Positions 1 to 13,700 of a stretch of DNA of 64,000 nucleotides are shown one piece after another (within the stretch, counting starts at the first letter, position 1; each line of letters starts with the position of its first letter). Below the pieces are notes generated by a model. The model had not been told where the DNA came from, searched no databases, and was given only the letters and a program-made list of their open reading frames with translations. Source of the DNA: Callipepla californica brunnescens (taxonomy: Eukaryota; Chordata; Aves; Galliformes; Odontophoridae). A program made the position numbers and the translations under genes. Where the stretch lies: assembly GCA_023055505.1 (NCBI GenBank), contig JALIRH010000023.1, positions 7,694,423 through 7,758,422 on the forward strand, written 5' to 3'.

Positions 1-1654
1 GTGCTGCTCAGTGCCACAGGAGCTGGGGACTTGCTGCCTTGGAGGCCATCTGGTACCACTCCTAAATAAGGTAAATTCTCAACACCACCACTTCCCTGGT
101 GTTGGTCACCTGCATTTGTCTGCAACCACCTGAAACTCTGCTAGTGGCTTTGACAGTTAGGCTCTGCTCTACAGATGCTTCCAAATCTCTGGCATAAAGA
201 AACAGACTCTGGGTAGCACAAGGAATGGAACAGAAATTTAACAGTGTTTGGTAATCAGGCAAAGATTAGCTTGAAAATAAATGCTGCCCCCTCAAAGGGG
301 ACTTCTTGCTGCTCTGCAGAAATCTCACCATTGTTGGTGTCAGAGTGAGAGGAGGGACAGTCATACCTGATGGTGAGATAAGCAGGTAAAAGACTGTGCC
401 CTTCTGAAGAGGCTTTGTATTCTCAAAGTCCTCACAAATTAACTAAACTCTGTAATATCCAAATTATGTGAGCACAAGCTCACCTTCATTTACAGACAAG
501 CAAAGAAGAAAACTAAAAACATATTTAATTTGCAGGAGCATATTGTAAAAAACTCCTGAAATGCAGCTGACCATGTGTATAATGCAATATCCCCTTGGCA
601 AAGATCTAGAAAACAAGCAATGAAACTTCTAGAGTAGAAACCAGCTATTGATTTATTACATTATCATCACCATAAAAATCATAATCTTATTATGAATTAT
701 TTTTCAATACTGTCCATTCACTAACTTGTCAGTAAAAGTACTGGACTGCCATTCATCACTGCACAATTGTGTTATTACTTGCAGTATCACCAAGAGGGCA
801 AGCTTTTGAAAAAGTAGAGTTTTGTAAGTTTTAGCATATGCATGTGTTGAGAGTGCTGATGCCTCATGTCAGTTTCCTTGCTGAACTCCAAGCATAGAGC
901 AGTTATGCCATTTCACCTCCCTGTGTCCCTGTTTTCACATCTGGAGAAAAATAAAAAATAAAAATTAAAAACTACTTCATGGGGTTATCATAAAGATCAA
1001 AATTGTAATGTTATAGATGTTATTGAAATTTCCATGAAGCCTGAAAGTTGAATCCTTAACAAGGATTTTTCCTGCATTACTATTTTGCATTGTCTACACA
1101 TTGCGAGAAGCAAGGATGGGCAGACAATAGAGTCTCTCTTAAACTTTTGTGGGAACAGAAGAGGTAGATATAAGAAGTTACACCCTTATGAGAAAGATAG
1201 ATCAAATATTTTTTAGGTAAAATTTTGCCTGTATCAAATATTCTTTTTCTTGTGAACACAAAGTATTCTCTGTGGCATCTTCACATTGCCATTCATTCTC
1301 CTGCTAACTATGGAGAACCTGCACACCAAGAACAAATCCTCAGGCCACTCATTTTTAAAAGTTCTTTTTAATTTATTCATTAAATAATATTTTCTCTATC
1401 AGAAGAAACTTGTCTTGTTTGAAATTCCTTTCTGGGGAGTGCAACATGGTCTTTTATCCCCGATTTTGAGGAGAACAGATTTTCTAAATGCTGTTTTTGC
1501 ATCAGCTCTGTCCCCAGCGGCTGAAGTAGAGCCATCTTCTCTTTCTTTGCACTCTCTCTCATTTCCTTCAGAGGTGAACATCATATATGTGATCTTACTG
1601 ATAAGCCATGGAACATCCCAACAGATTTCTCTCTGCTGAGGGAGCGCAGTCACC
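1..1654. other. AT-rich non-coding sequence, no gene seen
   Basis: I see no exon, RNA gene or recognisable repeat here. The longest frames (about 60 codons) have no protein-like composition and no flanking splice pairing. Around 945-970 there is a short A-rich low-complexity patch. The stretch is best read as intergenic or intronic. Confidence 0.6.
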
Positions 1655-1852
1655 CAAAAGGGTGATGAGGCCCAGGCAGAGACTGCCCAGAGAAGTTGTG
1701 GCACCCCATCCCTGGAGATGTTGAAGACCAGGTTGTGTGGGGTCCTTGGCAGCCTGATGTGGTGGGGAGCAGCCCTGGCTTGGAACTGTATGGGTTTTGT
1801 GGTCCCTTCCAACACAAGCTGTTCTGTGATGCCTATGATTCTAATGTGGCTT
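1655..1852 (+). mobile_element. CR1 LINE 3' fragment, plus orientation
   Basis: This is a truncated CR1 retrotransposon. It keeps the last part of ORF2 and the 3' untranslated region read left to right. Visible landmarks are GACTGCCCAGAGAAGTTGTGG (start near 1681), the CCATCCCTGGAGATGTT block near 1708, a GGCAGCCTGATGTGGTGGGG block near 1748, and GGTCCCTTCCAACACAAGC followed by degenerate ATTCTRTG-like octamers that end near 1850. CR1 copies are typically 5'-truncated with octamer tails, as here. The degraded tail and several indels suggest an old copy. It encodes nothing functional. Start position is approximate. Confidence 0.85.
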
Positions 1853-3031
1853 GTTGGCTTCACATCCAGCTTACTCCATGTGATCCAGATGGCTTTTGTT
1901 CAAGTGCTATCACACAAACACAGAGGCTCACATTCTACTGCAAGGGGCAGCCCTACGTCCACAGTGTGCCCAGCTCCCGCAGCACCAGCTGAGGCAGAGG
2001 AGGGGCTCCCTGGTGTGTAAGGTCATTGTCTGCTTCCTCCCTTTTGAAATATCTCATTTTTAGAACCTCGGTTATAAGCACGCGCTATAAATCCTACAGT
2101 GAGTCTTACTGAAGTCTCAATTCTAAATAGTTTAAAATAAAAGTTGCATAAATACCCATCCGTGCCAACAATACAGTTTGAAAGGGAGTGCTGTAAACAC
2201 AGAGTAAATTAGATGGGATCCACTTTTGTGGGAAAAATGGCTACTTAAACCAGTTATTATAGAGAAGATGTTGTTGTGTGGTGCGACAGCACGTACCCAT
2301 GTGGGTAACCGAGAACTGGTTGAAGAAACAAACCCCACCCGTACCTAGGAGCTGTGCCATGACCAGACCACAATTCCTGTGAGGCATAAATTTAATTTGC
2401 TGAAAATGAAGCACAGGCACTGTCACAGTTCATTAGCCAGCAACAGACATATTGCAAGAGAAGAAAGTGGAATTTGGTGGATGGTCCAACTTCTACATGT
2501 GCTGTGAATAAAACAGACTATTGTTTTTTGATAAAGGAGTATTGTTTTGAATGTGCCGGGTAACTAAGTAAAGCCAGCAGAATTTTTTGGCCAAATATAG
2601 TCTCTTGCTCACTGCTAAAAATCCTAGCTTTTAAATTAGGAGCTGAAGTCATTGAAAAAAAAGTTTACATTCCTGCAGCCGGCTGCAGCAAAGCCAAACA
2701 AATGTTTGGCTTAATATTCATCTCTTTCATGAGCCTTTCTTAAACATCTAAGTCAGAAAATACCATTTCTATTATTTAGTAATTTTATGCTCAAAGCACT
2801 GGTTTTGTTCCTTTTTTTACAACTCTACCCGCCTGTTTCTTTTCTTTTAACTCGTTCAGAAAAGACCCAGTAGGGTCACTGCTGTGGCATTAGGCTATGT
2901 AAAGCATTTCATATCTTAAAGAAATCATGGTTTCAGTTTCTGGCACCAGCACCAGTAGTAGGTCACAGTTACTAGCAGTGTGTTGTTTCTTCCCTTTTTT
3001 ATTCTGTCACATCCCATACCTGAATAAAACT

Positions 3032-3102
3032 GGGAAGAAAAAAAAAAAAAAAGAGAAAAAAAGAAAAAAAAAGAAGAAAGAAAGGAAGAAAAAAAAAGGA
3101 AG
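3032..3102 (+). repeat. 71-nt uninterrupted purine tract
   Basis: All 71 bases are A or G, with A15 at the left and GAA/GGAA units to the right. An AATAAA lies just upstream at 3023-3028, so the run could be the decayed A-tail of a retrocopy. I recognise no parent gene to the left and see no duplicated target site, so simple low-complexity expansion is the safer call. Long purine tracts can adopt triplex structure; that is general knowledge and not shown here. Confidence 0.7.
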
Positions 3103-6100
3103 TAAAATAGAATAGAGGAAAGGAAGGTGTTGTTTTTCACAGCAGCAAACTGCAGTTGTGATTCGGATCTACAAAACTATCAGAGTTTAGGAGACCTGGC
3201 TGTTAAAAAAAAAAAAAAAACAGAGAGAGCTGCTACACTTATCTAAAGCAATGCTGCTGAGTGACATGCTGGAAAATTATTAAAACAAGCACAGTAATGG
3301 CTGGGAGCCCAACCTGTCTTACACATCCTGTGAGAGATTTGGTGCTCTATGCTGCTGCAGGTAAGGTCACCAGCAAATGCATGAAGACACAAATGGGACC
3401 ATACAGAGGCTTAGGTCAGAAGCATGACCACCACACAGAGGAAGAAATTAACTTAAAATCAGCCCACCATCCTTCCTACCAGGTTTCTAGAAGTTGTATT
3501 AGAATGGTATGCAGACTGTCACCCCAGCATTGTAGGACCCTGTGGGTATGGAGAGTGTGTTTGTTCAGCATCTGTGCTTTTTCTTTTTCTTAACCAGATG
3601 TGGAAGGTTTGAATTTCAGGCAGTGGGCATCTCAGAGCACAGACCAATGGATATTAGCATATTTGCTATAAGACATCTTAGCTGGACACACACTTGAAGT
3701 AAGGAAGCCTACTGTCACAAGGGCTGTCTGGGATACAGCTGTGAGAACAAGATTTGCCTAAACATGAATTTACAAACTGTGCACTTTTGACTCACCTTTC
3801 TTTCTTTTCCTTTCCTCCCACTTTATTTGCCTTTTCTGGATGAAGGAAGTTGCATGCAAAAAAAATGTATGTTTGAAAATCTTGCTTTAAAACTGCACAT
3901 TTTAAGGTTATGTTTTGTAAAGCACCTTTTACATCAGATCTTGCTCCATGAACTCCTGCACTTGATGACCTCGTCTGAGGTGTCAAGCCTCTCAGTTTTT
4001 GTCCCTCAACATATTAAGAATAAGGCGGTTTTAATGAAATTACTTCAAGATATAAAGATAAGCATGTGCATAAAATGTATCAAAATTACAATTTAAAATG
4101 GACACAAAACCTTAGATTTCTGGCAGTGTTTGATAATACTCGCCTGCAGTTCCTACATGCAACTTACCTTTTTCTGCCTACTGCATTAATCTGTAGAATG
4201 TAAGATGCATTTTAATGTTTGTGACTTCCTTCTCTTGGATGCTTGAAAAATACAAGAAGTTTCCAATCACAACCTTGCCTCTTCACATCCACATCGAGGT
4301 GAAAAAAAAATCCTTTCAATCATGAACAACACTCAACTAAGAAAACAAAAAGCTCAATTTATTGCATTATGTTAACTGATTTAATATCATAACAATCCTT
4401 CCCTAATCAGCGCTGCCAGCACTTGCAATTTTATCACCAGTCACAGGATATTTGGTGGTTTCCATAAAATCCTCACTCTTTTCCTGAAGCAATTAAATCC
4501 AGTATTTTTAAGACTCAGACCTTTACAACTATTGGGGAAAAAAAGCATGAATCTTAAGTGAAAAAACAGATGACAAATGATAAAAATGGTGACTGGATGG
4601 AATGAGACACCGATGTCTGGCTTCAACTTACACATGTCATAGGGTTTCTCTATGCATGTATTTTTATTTATTTCTTTCTTATTCAGAAGCTGATCTCACT
4701 GTTAAGGATCTGGACCATGATTTCTGAAAAGCCGGAGATGGCAGTGCTGCTGATTTCAAGGCATTCCACTGGATTCCATGAATCTTTTCCTTTCTGCTGC
4801 TCCTTCTCTGCTCACCCCAGACCCACTAGCCCCATCCCTGCTATGCCAGGAATGTCAGACCAAAGCCCAAACGAAAGGCACCAGCATCTTAGCAGCTAAA
4901 GCCCTCTCAGATTACAAGTAACACAGGGGTAACACCAAATGCTGTCTGTGCCACCCACGGCCACTGTCATCTATGTCAAACTTTCACTGACAACAGCTGA
5001 TCTCAACAGGCAGTGAAAAATTTATACAATTTGAAAAAAATAAAAATAAAAACCTCCACTCTTATAAAGAACAGATTGGTAATGACATGGATCACTCACA
5101 CTGACTTAACAGACCACCCTAAGTTCTTCAGCATCGATTAAGAATAGCCACTGTTACCCTGGCATAACTGCTGCTGTGCACTTTAAGAAAAGTCGGACTT
5201 CAGAAAGAAGTGTGGTGGAAATTTCCAAAATATAGATGGTCTGTTTGAATAAAGACAGGTTTTTTTATACTTAATTGCTAGGCCTGGGGAACTTGACTGC
5301 CCCGACCACTGACTCTGTGTGGGCACACTTGAATGGATGGATGGAGGCAGGAGGGATCCCCCATGAATAGGGGTGCTCCCTGCCCCCAGCCTTGCTTTCC
5401 TCTTTCTTCTTGCAGCAGGAGGGAAGGAGGGGAGCTCAGGACATTGACAGGGAAGGATATTTCCATCAGCTTTGTGGTTAACACACCACAGTCCTCGTTT
5501 TTCAAGTCATAGGTGAGGAATGATTTTATTATCTTTTGATGCTACTGGGGGAAAGGAGAATCACCAAAATCAAAGTATATTCCATCCATTAACAGTAAGC
5601 TGTATTAAATATTTAGATGCTCCTTAAGTGTTACTTGAAAAAAAAATCTGTGCCATAAATGGGGCTCATCTGAAAGGTAATGCAGAGAGAAAGGACCTCT
5701 GTCCCTCAGCAGTTAGGCACGGCAGCAGGAAGACTACCAAAGGCTGTGGCATATTTGCATGCACAGAAAGTTTCCCAACTGGATTAAAATTAATTTATAT
5801 TTTCAAACAGGCTTGAGCTTTTTCATGAAGACACCAGAGTAGGTAGCACATTTCAGCTCATGGCAACTCCAGGTTATCTAAAAATAGAACACCGGGCTTT
5901 GTTTTTAGCAATGGAGATATAAATCTGAGGAAACCTCACTAACTTTAGAGTAGTTGCCTCAGATTTACGTGTGAATTAAAGATGTCAGATTAGTCTCCAG
6001 TTTACACTGTATGCTACTAAATACGAATCCCTGATTCTGAAAACAAGTGCTGCACTAATGCATGTACAACTGGAAATGTCCATATTAATTCCATTTAACA

Positions 6101-6566
6101 GTCAGCAAGTGAGAGTTAATATTCCCAGGTAGAAATAGGTTGTGAGTGTTCTTTACCACCTGTCTGTTTCAGTACTATTGTGAAGATTGGGACAGCTGAA
6201 GCAGCAATCACTCAGAATGTTTTTAAGCCATGACTTTTTGTTACCTCACTTATCACTGTGTCAGAATATTTTCTTCAACAAATTAAAAACTGGCTTTTTC
6301 CTTAAGTACTTTCTGAGTATTCCAAAGATTCATTCACAGTGCCAAGTTGCAGCAAAATACTGTACAATCTAAGTCACACTCTGATATTGCTTTTCCTGTT
6401 TCTTTCTGGATGGAGTTCTAAGTGCAATGAAAAATAAATGATTTTGAATGGCATCAGGGAAGAAATCAGTATAACGGATGGAGTTTTTAAGTCAAATCAT
6501 CTTGCTAATAGCTAAATAACATAACATATTTGCTAAGTTTGATTTTGGCTACACGAGTTTGAATGG

Positions 6567-6591
6567 TTTTTTTTTTTTTTTTTTTTTTTTT
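6567..6591 (+). repeat. T25 homopolymer
   Basis: A run of 25 T residues in plain non-coding DNA. Flanks show no SINE or processed pseudogene, so this is a simple mononucleotide microsatellite, probably length-variable. Confidence 0.9.
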
Positions 6592-9500
6592 CATTTTAAT
6601 AAGGAGAGCATTTTTAAGTGCTGAAACTGGGGATAAAGTAACATTATCCTCTTGGCACATTTAATAATATGTACTAATGCAGTCCATGCTTCCAACCCCT
6701 CTTCCTTGCCTACCATTAATGCTGCAAATTGATGTATTTTTCTGAACAGCAAACCCTCGCAGTAATGTGGTCATGGGAAACTGGAACAAATGACCACTTG
6801 CTCCAGAAGGCAACACACTGTGAGTTTGAAGTCCTTCTTGTTTACATAGTGGCTTGACTCTCAGCAACAGGTCATAGCCGCAGAAACAAGAGCTGCCTGA
6901 AATATCATGTAGGGCCTGTAAACCCAGGAATGTGCTGTGTGCTGCCAGCAGTGCCCTATATGATCTCAAGCAGCCCGTCTTCCCGAGACCTGGGAGGATT
7001 TCAGACATTTCTGACCAGACCTGCTGGGCTAAGGTGACTTTGACAGAAATCAGATGGTTAAGTTAACAGTGAAGCTTGTCTTCAGGCTTCTCAGCTGCTC
7101 AATACTGTAATATCTCCAGGACAAAGATGTTGTTCGGTACAGACAGTGACACAGAGAGTGTTTGCAATGTAAATAGCAATTTAAAATGCATCCACTTTGT
7201 CTCACTGGAATTTGGAAGGCAAGGAAAAAAATAGAAAAAAAAAAAGAAGCTGGTCCATAAATAATACAAGATACTGGTCTATGTTTTCTCTAAAATATAA
7301 AGGCAAAAGTCCACCAAGTTTTATTTAATAAGTTACAACATGCACATGGAGACAGTTTTTCTTTCAGTAGCTGACACAGTGGAATACAGAACTCTGAGGG
7401 TGGTGTTATATTATGTCTTTGAATTAAAATTCTCCTTTTTTTTTTTTTTTTTTGACTTCCCAAGTGCCTTTCCTTCCTGTTCAAAAAGCAAAAGCATAAA
7501 AGGTAACAGTAGTATCCTGAAGAACAATCTCCTGTGAGATCTGCACTGCCACTACTGCATCATACAGGGCTGGGTATCATTTGGGTGGCCACCATAAGCA
7601 CCCCTACTGTTGCTCCCTGAAAGCCCTACCATAAACCTTCACTATGTCTGCAGTATCTGTTCTTGGCTAATTTGCAAAGCATTCTTGCTAGTTTTATGGT
7701 TGCTTCTAGGCATCTCAGTAGATCCATTTTGCTTAAGATAGATCTACCTTCTCAACTCACACATAACTCTGACTTGTTATGGTTAGCTATCAATTGGCAT
7801 TTCCAAAAGCACCCATCTCCACCCACTCACCAAGTAGTCCAGGATAGCAGGGTACCTATTACACAAGCCAAACCAGTCAATCTGTTCAAGGGTGTGAAAT
7901 TCTGAGCTGGCACTGAGTAGTAGCAAAGAATTATTCAGAAGCACCACAGTGTACACATTTTAAAATACATTTAACTTCTCAGTTCTTAAACTGCCTGTAA
8001 ACTTTTTGAGTTGCAGAGGCTACACTGGGATGTAATTAAATAACAAGGCTGCTGTCTATAATTATAATGACTCTTTAAAAGGTTCTCATTTATAGGTGTA
8101 AATGCTGTGGCCTTAAAACAACTGGCAACGGTGTGCATGGCTTGATTTCAAATTTCTGTACTTACATGAGTGGAGATCAGGAGAAAAAAGGAATCCTGCC
8201 ACTCTTTTGGTGCCAGATGAAGACTGTCCAACCTCATTTCCATAATAAAATCAAAAAGATACACTCAATAATTTTTCATACTTGGGATAGCAAGAACAAA
8301 CTACATGCCACGGGCCAGCCTTGAACATGCCCATCCTCCTTAGTAACACACTACAGGAAGTAGCTTATACTCATACTTGAAGAACTGAGCCATTGGGTTT
8401 TAGTTCTTTGCTTTCCAAACTCTGTCTGATCATTACAGAAAAAAAGGCTTTTAACAAAACGCTCTGAAATTGTTGACCCTACCTATCCCAAAGAGCTGAT
8501 TAGTCTAAATGAAAAACATTTTCATGCGAAGAATACAGGCTTTGTTGTCGGTTCACTTTTCTTCTGTCAAGTTCTACCTAACACAGTTCAAGATAGAAAT
8601 ACTTTTTAGTTTTACCATACAGGTCAAATTGCGCTCTCATTAACAAAATGTATTAGACTACAGACTAATGGAATACCTTACTTTAGGCTGGTAAAGCTTC
8701 CACTAAAACCAAAGGACATTTGTGTTGTAGAGCTATAGAATGTGGTCTTCAGACAGGATTCTTTCAAACCACAGTTTAGTGAAATACATGTATATAGTTC
8801 CATAGGCTTTATAGCAGACACTAAGACAGTATATGGATTGTGTATTCTTAATGGAGATTCAGAAGAGAAGAAGAAAAGGCAGATTTATTATATGAAGATG
8901 TTACAAGAGGCCACTTATGCTAAAACAATAAATGGAAAGGCTCAATATGACATGTAACTGTTTATATTACAAAATGAGTAGTGTTGCCCAGTTCTTCTTA
9001 GTTGTTGTCCCTTCAGTCTTCAGAAGGTTTAAAATCATAGGAGAAGGCACAAGGTCTTGAACTGCCAAAAAAGTCAAATTCATAGCACACTAATTTTAAC
9101 AAAAACAGTGAAATCACAGAAGATTTCAGACAATTCAAATAAAAATAATGTCCATTCCATTCAGTAGTATTTCACTTTCCTGCAAGGCGGGCATTTGAAG
9201 GTAGATAACTTAGGCTGCTCTACTAAACCTGTGGGCACTGCGACCCGCTGTTCCTTGTGATGTTCTGCATTTGGATAATGAAGACAGAAGCAATAGCAAC
9301 ATTCAGGACAAAGTGCACCATCAGTTCACTCTCAGATTCCCAGCTGACAAATAAATACAGAAGTTTGAAAGGGCAGACAGGGCTTAATGCCTCAGAAAAT
9401 GTTTGTTCCAATTTGCCATAGGTGGAGAAAAAGATGGAGAAAAACATACATAATGCCCTTTCTGAGGTCACAAGCAAATGACTTAAGGTTAGTGTTCCAC

Positions 9501-10085
9501 CATAATCCTTCTGGTAATTATTATCCACTCGCCTATTAACTCATAAAAACACTGTGCTGTTGGTTTTACTTCAGGCATCTGTAGAGCACTTTGCTGTTAG
9601 AAATTGATTTACGTAGATCAGGAAGGCATCAAATCTCTGTGCATGTGAGAAAGCCACGTGCTGTATGACTACTGAGCTTAGCAAGCTCTGCTGCTGCAGA
9701 GGGGACTGGTGACAAGTCAAGAGATTCACCACTAGTCAAGACACTCAGCTCTTATTTTCCTTAATCTTCATCAGCTGGAAGCAAGTTAAATAACTTCTGT
9801 CTGATACTAAATGAGCTGAATTCTGATTTGACTGAAACTATGCACTGGAGCCAAGACACTGTCATTATCTTCCACACAATCAGTACTGTAATGATAAGTC
9901 TCCATTTCTGGGGCTAAAGCCTTTTTTTCCCTTAACAAAGCTGATACAGAAGGACATGAGATGGTCAGAAAAACAAACACACTGGGAAGGATATGGAAGA
10001 GAAAACAGGTTAATTCCCCTACCATTCCATAAGTCATCAAAACTGAGGCATTAAATGCTTATGTTTCAAACTTGATAAAAGAATA

Positions 10086-10703
10086 CAGAATCATAGAATT
10101 ATTTGAGTTGGAAGTGACCCTTAAAGTTACCTATTAAAATTAACCAGTCCCAAAACTGATGTCTAAGGGATACAGTTTTATCTCTGGTCTCCCTCTGGAC
10201 ATTGAGCCACTGACCATCATTCTCTGGTATGAACCTGTCACCAGTTCCTCATCCATCAAACAGTCCAGCCATCAAATTCATATCTTTCCAACTTGGAGAG
10301 AAGGATGTTGTGGGGGACCATGTCAAAGGCCTTCCTGAAGTCCAGACAGATGACATCAGTGGACATTCCTTTGTCCACTCAAGCAGTTACACCTTCTTGG
10401 TGAAGCCATAGTGGTTATCCCATATCACCTCCCTCCCTTCCATGAGCATTGCTAATGAGAGGCTGACAAGTCAATAGTTCCCTGTGCCACCCTTTCTACC
10501 CTTCTTAAAAATGGGTGTGATATTACCTTTTTTCCATTCACTGGGGACTTCACCTGACTGCCCTGATTTTTCAAATATCATTGAGGGCAGCTTGGCAGCT
10601 ACGTCAGTCAGTTCCCTCAGGACTCTGGGATGCATCTCATCAGGACCCACAGACTTACAGATGTTCAGATTCCTCAGGTTGTCATGAACCTGATCTTTGC
10701 TTC
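10086..10703 (-). mobile_element. CR1 LINE, minus orientation, internally deleted
   Basis: The left edge is the CR1 3' end read in reverse (AGAATCATAGAATT, then TTGGAAGTGACC). Moving right, the minus strand encodes decayed pieces of ORF2 reverse transcriptase: a [15 protein letters not shown] motif near 10,310 (the family pattern is SKAFDxVPH, containing a catalytic Asp), and a block like [16 protein letters not shown] near 10,500. In a full CR1 the RT core is followed by several hundred bases containing the second half of RT and the C-terminal domain before the 3' end. Here only about 200 bases separate the KAFD motif from the terminus, so the 3' part of ORF2 is missing. Stops and frameshifts break every frame. 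It is an inactive copy. Confidence 0.9.
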
Positions 10704-13700
10704 ACATTCCAAGTGTCACATCTCCTGCTACTGGGCAGACAGACACGAACATTCCTGTACAAAGCATAGAGCTACTTCAGCCCTCACAGACACAAGGAAA
10801 TAGGTAGTGTTCTATGTTTGACTGTTTCACCCCTAAAGTCCCACTGTCATCACTCCCATGGTGCTGGAAGTACTCTGAGCCTTGCACCCCATGAATACAG
10901 AGCTTCCAAGCATCCACCTCCTGAGAGACATTCTGCAGAAGAAAGCAGAGCTCACTCAGGCTCTAGCATGCTCTCTGATCAAGGGAAACATCTTCTATTG
11001 AGTACAGTCCTGATATTTGGGGAAGATGGCACTGGCAAAGACTACCCATAACTCCTAGCTTGTGGAACAGGTCTGGAATTGCTCTGCCTCTCTAAAGAGT
11101 ACCGTGTGAAAAGAAGATACTTGAGAAAGAAAGTTTCCAAGGTTCTTCCTGTGAAAATCTGCTGCTTATTTCAAGTATAATGAGGTTTCTGGGATGCCAC
11201 AGAGCCAATTAAAGTAACCATATAAATAAATACAGATACAACAATTGCACAAAGGCTCAAAAACACATACACAAAACCTAGGTTTTCTCTGGAGAATTTG
11301 TGCTATTTAATAATTGGTTTCCAACAGATACAACTTTGCTTGCTCACACAGCTCTTCACATGAAGGGCAGATATACTCTTACAGAACCAAAGCATTGCTT
11401 TCCATAGTGAATAATTTTCCTGTACAGACTACAACTGTGTTATTTCAAGATTTGAATGAATCAAATAAGAGAAAATTTTGCAATTTCAGCTAAAAGTTGA
11501 CAATTTTGAGTTTCTAATACATTCAGATAAATTAGCCTCATACGCAGCTTCCTCTTTAAAATATAATGTAATTTTTGTAGCAGTTACTTCATTACTCCCT
11601 CTATTAGCACATAGACTGATCCTTACCCATATACGACTGCTTTCTCACACCCTAGCAACAGGTACTCTGGCCTTCTTTTTCTTGGATGAGTACTACTGAG
11701 TGTAAACAACATGCACTGGAAAAAATTTTAAGACATGCACAGATTAAACTGTGTGGAATATCCAACAGATAGTCCACATGTGACAAAAAATCAGAGCTTT
11801 GTTGTTTGAAAGACAGTCATCCTGCAGAAAATCAGGTTGTATTTATCTCTACATTAGCTATATCTCTGCACGTGTTCGTGCTAAGGGTGGATAGAATGGA
11901 CAGAATAGTTGCTTAATTTCAACTGTTTACAGAGTTTTGCATTGCATAGTCTATCTTTGTGAAGAAAATATTAAAATGTAGTTCACAATATATTGTACAG
12001 CTCTGTACTTATGATCACACCTTAAAGTAAGTGCAGTGAAAATGAAAAGTGCACCATCTATAGAAATGCATCGCAGGCTTTATTACAGAAGTCCTAAAGC
12101 CATAGGAGAGAGGGGACCCAGACAGTGTATCCATAGCAAACCCACAGCATGACAGGAACACTGTCCAGTTAATGGGTAAACTGACAGCAAGACAGTCAGT
12201 GCTCAGATCCTTCTGGTCTGGCTCCTGCTGGTAGTATGTTGCACAATTTAAGACATGACTCAACTAAATCAAACACTGATGGATTAATTTCAGAATCTGA
12301 GATCTTGAAAGAATAGGCAAGACTCCTTCACTTGCCAGATACAATCACAGCTGTTTTGAATATCCCTTACAACCTATTTTGATGTGACTAGAATTAAGAT
12401 ATCATTTCGTTACAGCTCCTAAGACATCTTCTACAAAGCATTTTGTCACACTGCTTCCTACTGTCAGAAAAGACCTGGTGTTAGTGAGCATGCCCAAACT
12501 GACACACTCAAACTTTCAGTGAAAATCTTTGATAGTGCTAAAGAAAAGCTCAGAAGGCACCTGACTTCAACCACGTGAATGTTGGGAACCTCATCACAGC
12601 AAGACAAGGTTCTGGACTTGCTGGATAGACTGGTGGTTACTAGTAGGGTAGGGCTCATTCATTTTAAATAGGTATTGTGATGAGATGTCCACCTCCTGCC
12701 ACCAACTATAAAAGGAACTTAAGTGACAATCTCAGGCTTCAAAGCTTCATCAGGTGAGAAGCCATTTGAAGCCACTGAGTTCAAAATGTGAGCAACAGCT
12801 TTTCCAATGTCCTTGTGGCTTCTGCTGTTAGAAATGAGCTGCAAAGGAGAGAACATCTCTGCAAGCTTTATTGCAGACACTGCCAGAGACCTTTCCATTG
12901 CTCTGTATTGCCGGGTATGGGTTCCAGCACATTAAGGGATTTGTTCTGAAATTGGGAGACGCAGCTTATCCAGCATATAGAAAGTAGAAAATCAAAGAGA
13001 AATTTGACTCTTTCAGTTATCACTTGTGGACAGAAATTCTTGAATGTTTTTTTCTCTCCACTGTATTCAGCTATGTCCAGCAAACAAATATTTCCTTTTT
13101 TCTTTTCACGTTGTTTCTTCATTATCGAATGTTATCAGTGTTATGTCTGCTAGCTGCTCGACCTTGAATATTGAGAAAGCTAAAGCCCATGATAACACTG
13201 AAACTGAAGAGCAAAAAAAAAAAAAACACTTTAAAACTGACTGTGGTAATGCTGAGAAGTGAGGAGAAAGCCATGTCTGGACAAAGCTGCTACAGGATCA
13301 AGGCCTTATTTATTGAAATGTGTGTTTGTATCCACAGTTGCTGTGTGTCTTCAGTGCTCACCTTCCCTTTGGTACCTAGACATGATTTTTGTGAGAGAAC
13401 AAACCTAGGTTGTGAGCCAGAGTTCACACTGTTGAAAAGAAGCCAGAGATCCAGGTGGACTTTATGCCATGTGACATGAAACTATTTTTATCTCTGTCTT
13501 ACTGAGAGAAGGCAAAAAAACTTTGTGTAGAACTTCAGTTCTTTAAAGGGTTTAATTGACAATGGAAGGGAAACAATACATTTAAAGGTTATTGTAATTA
13601 TATCTACATACTTTTTTGTTCTGTAAACAACATTTTGTTAACTTTCCAAATTATGCAGTGTTGCTTTGACCTATTTTTTTAGATGCTTGAAAGGATAATA

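Larger units (their letters stand above)
1853..10085. other. Gene-poor AT-rich block with homopolymer tracts
   Basis: About 8.2 kb in which I find no convincing exon. Low-complexity landmarks are a 71-nt pure purine run (3032-3102), A16 at 3205-3220, T25 at 6567-6591 and T18 at 7436-7453. A short GGAT repeat lies near 5333. A perfect MEF2-type decamer CTAAAAATAG is at 5878-5887. Frames of 60-115 codons (for example minus strand 6661-7008 and 9223-9528) show no family motif and no good acceptor/donor flanks, so I treat them as chance. Confidence 0.55.

Noticed and set aside
1399..1863. 154-codon minus-strand frame
   Set aside because: Most of it is the antisense of the CR1 fragment at 1,655-1,852.
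3018..3102. Processed pseudogene tail (AATAAA then A-run)
   Set aside because: No recognisable parent coding sequence upstream and no target-site duplication seen.
12412..12664. Plus-strand frame of about 82 codons with one internal stop and a protein-like look
   Set aside because: No family recognised, no splice flanks, one stop, and a minus frame overlaps it. A translated search would settle it.
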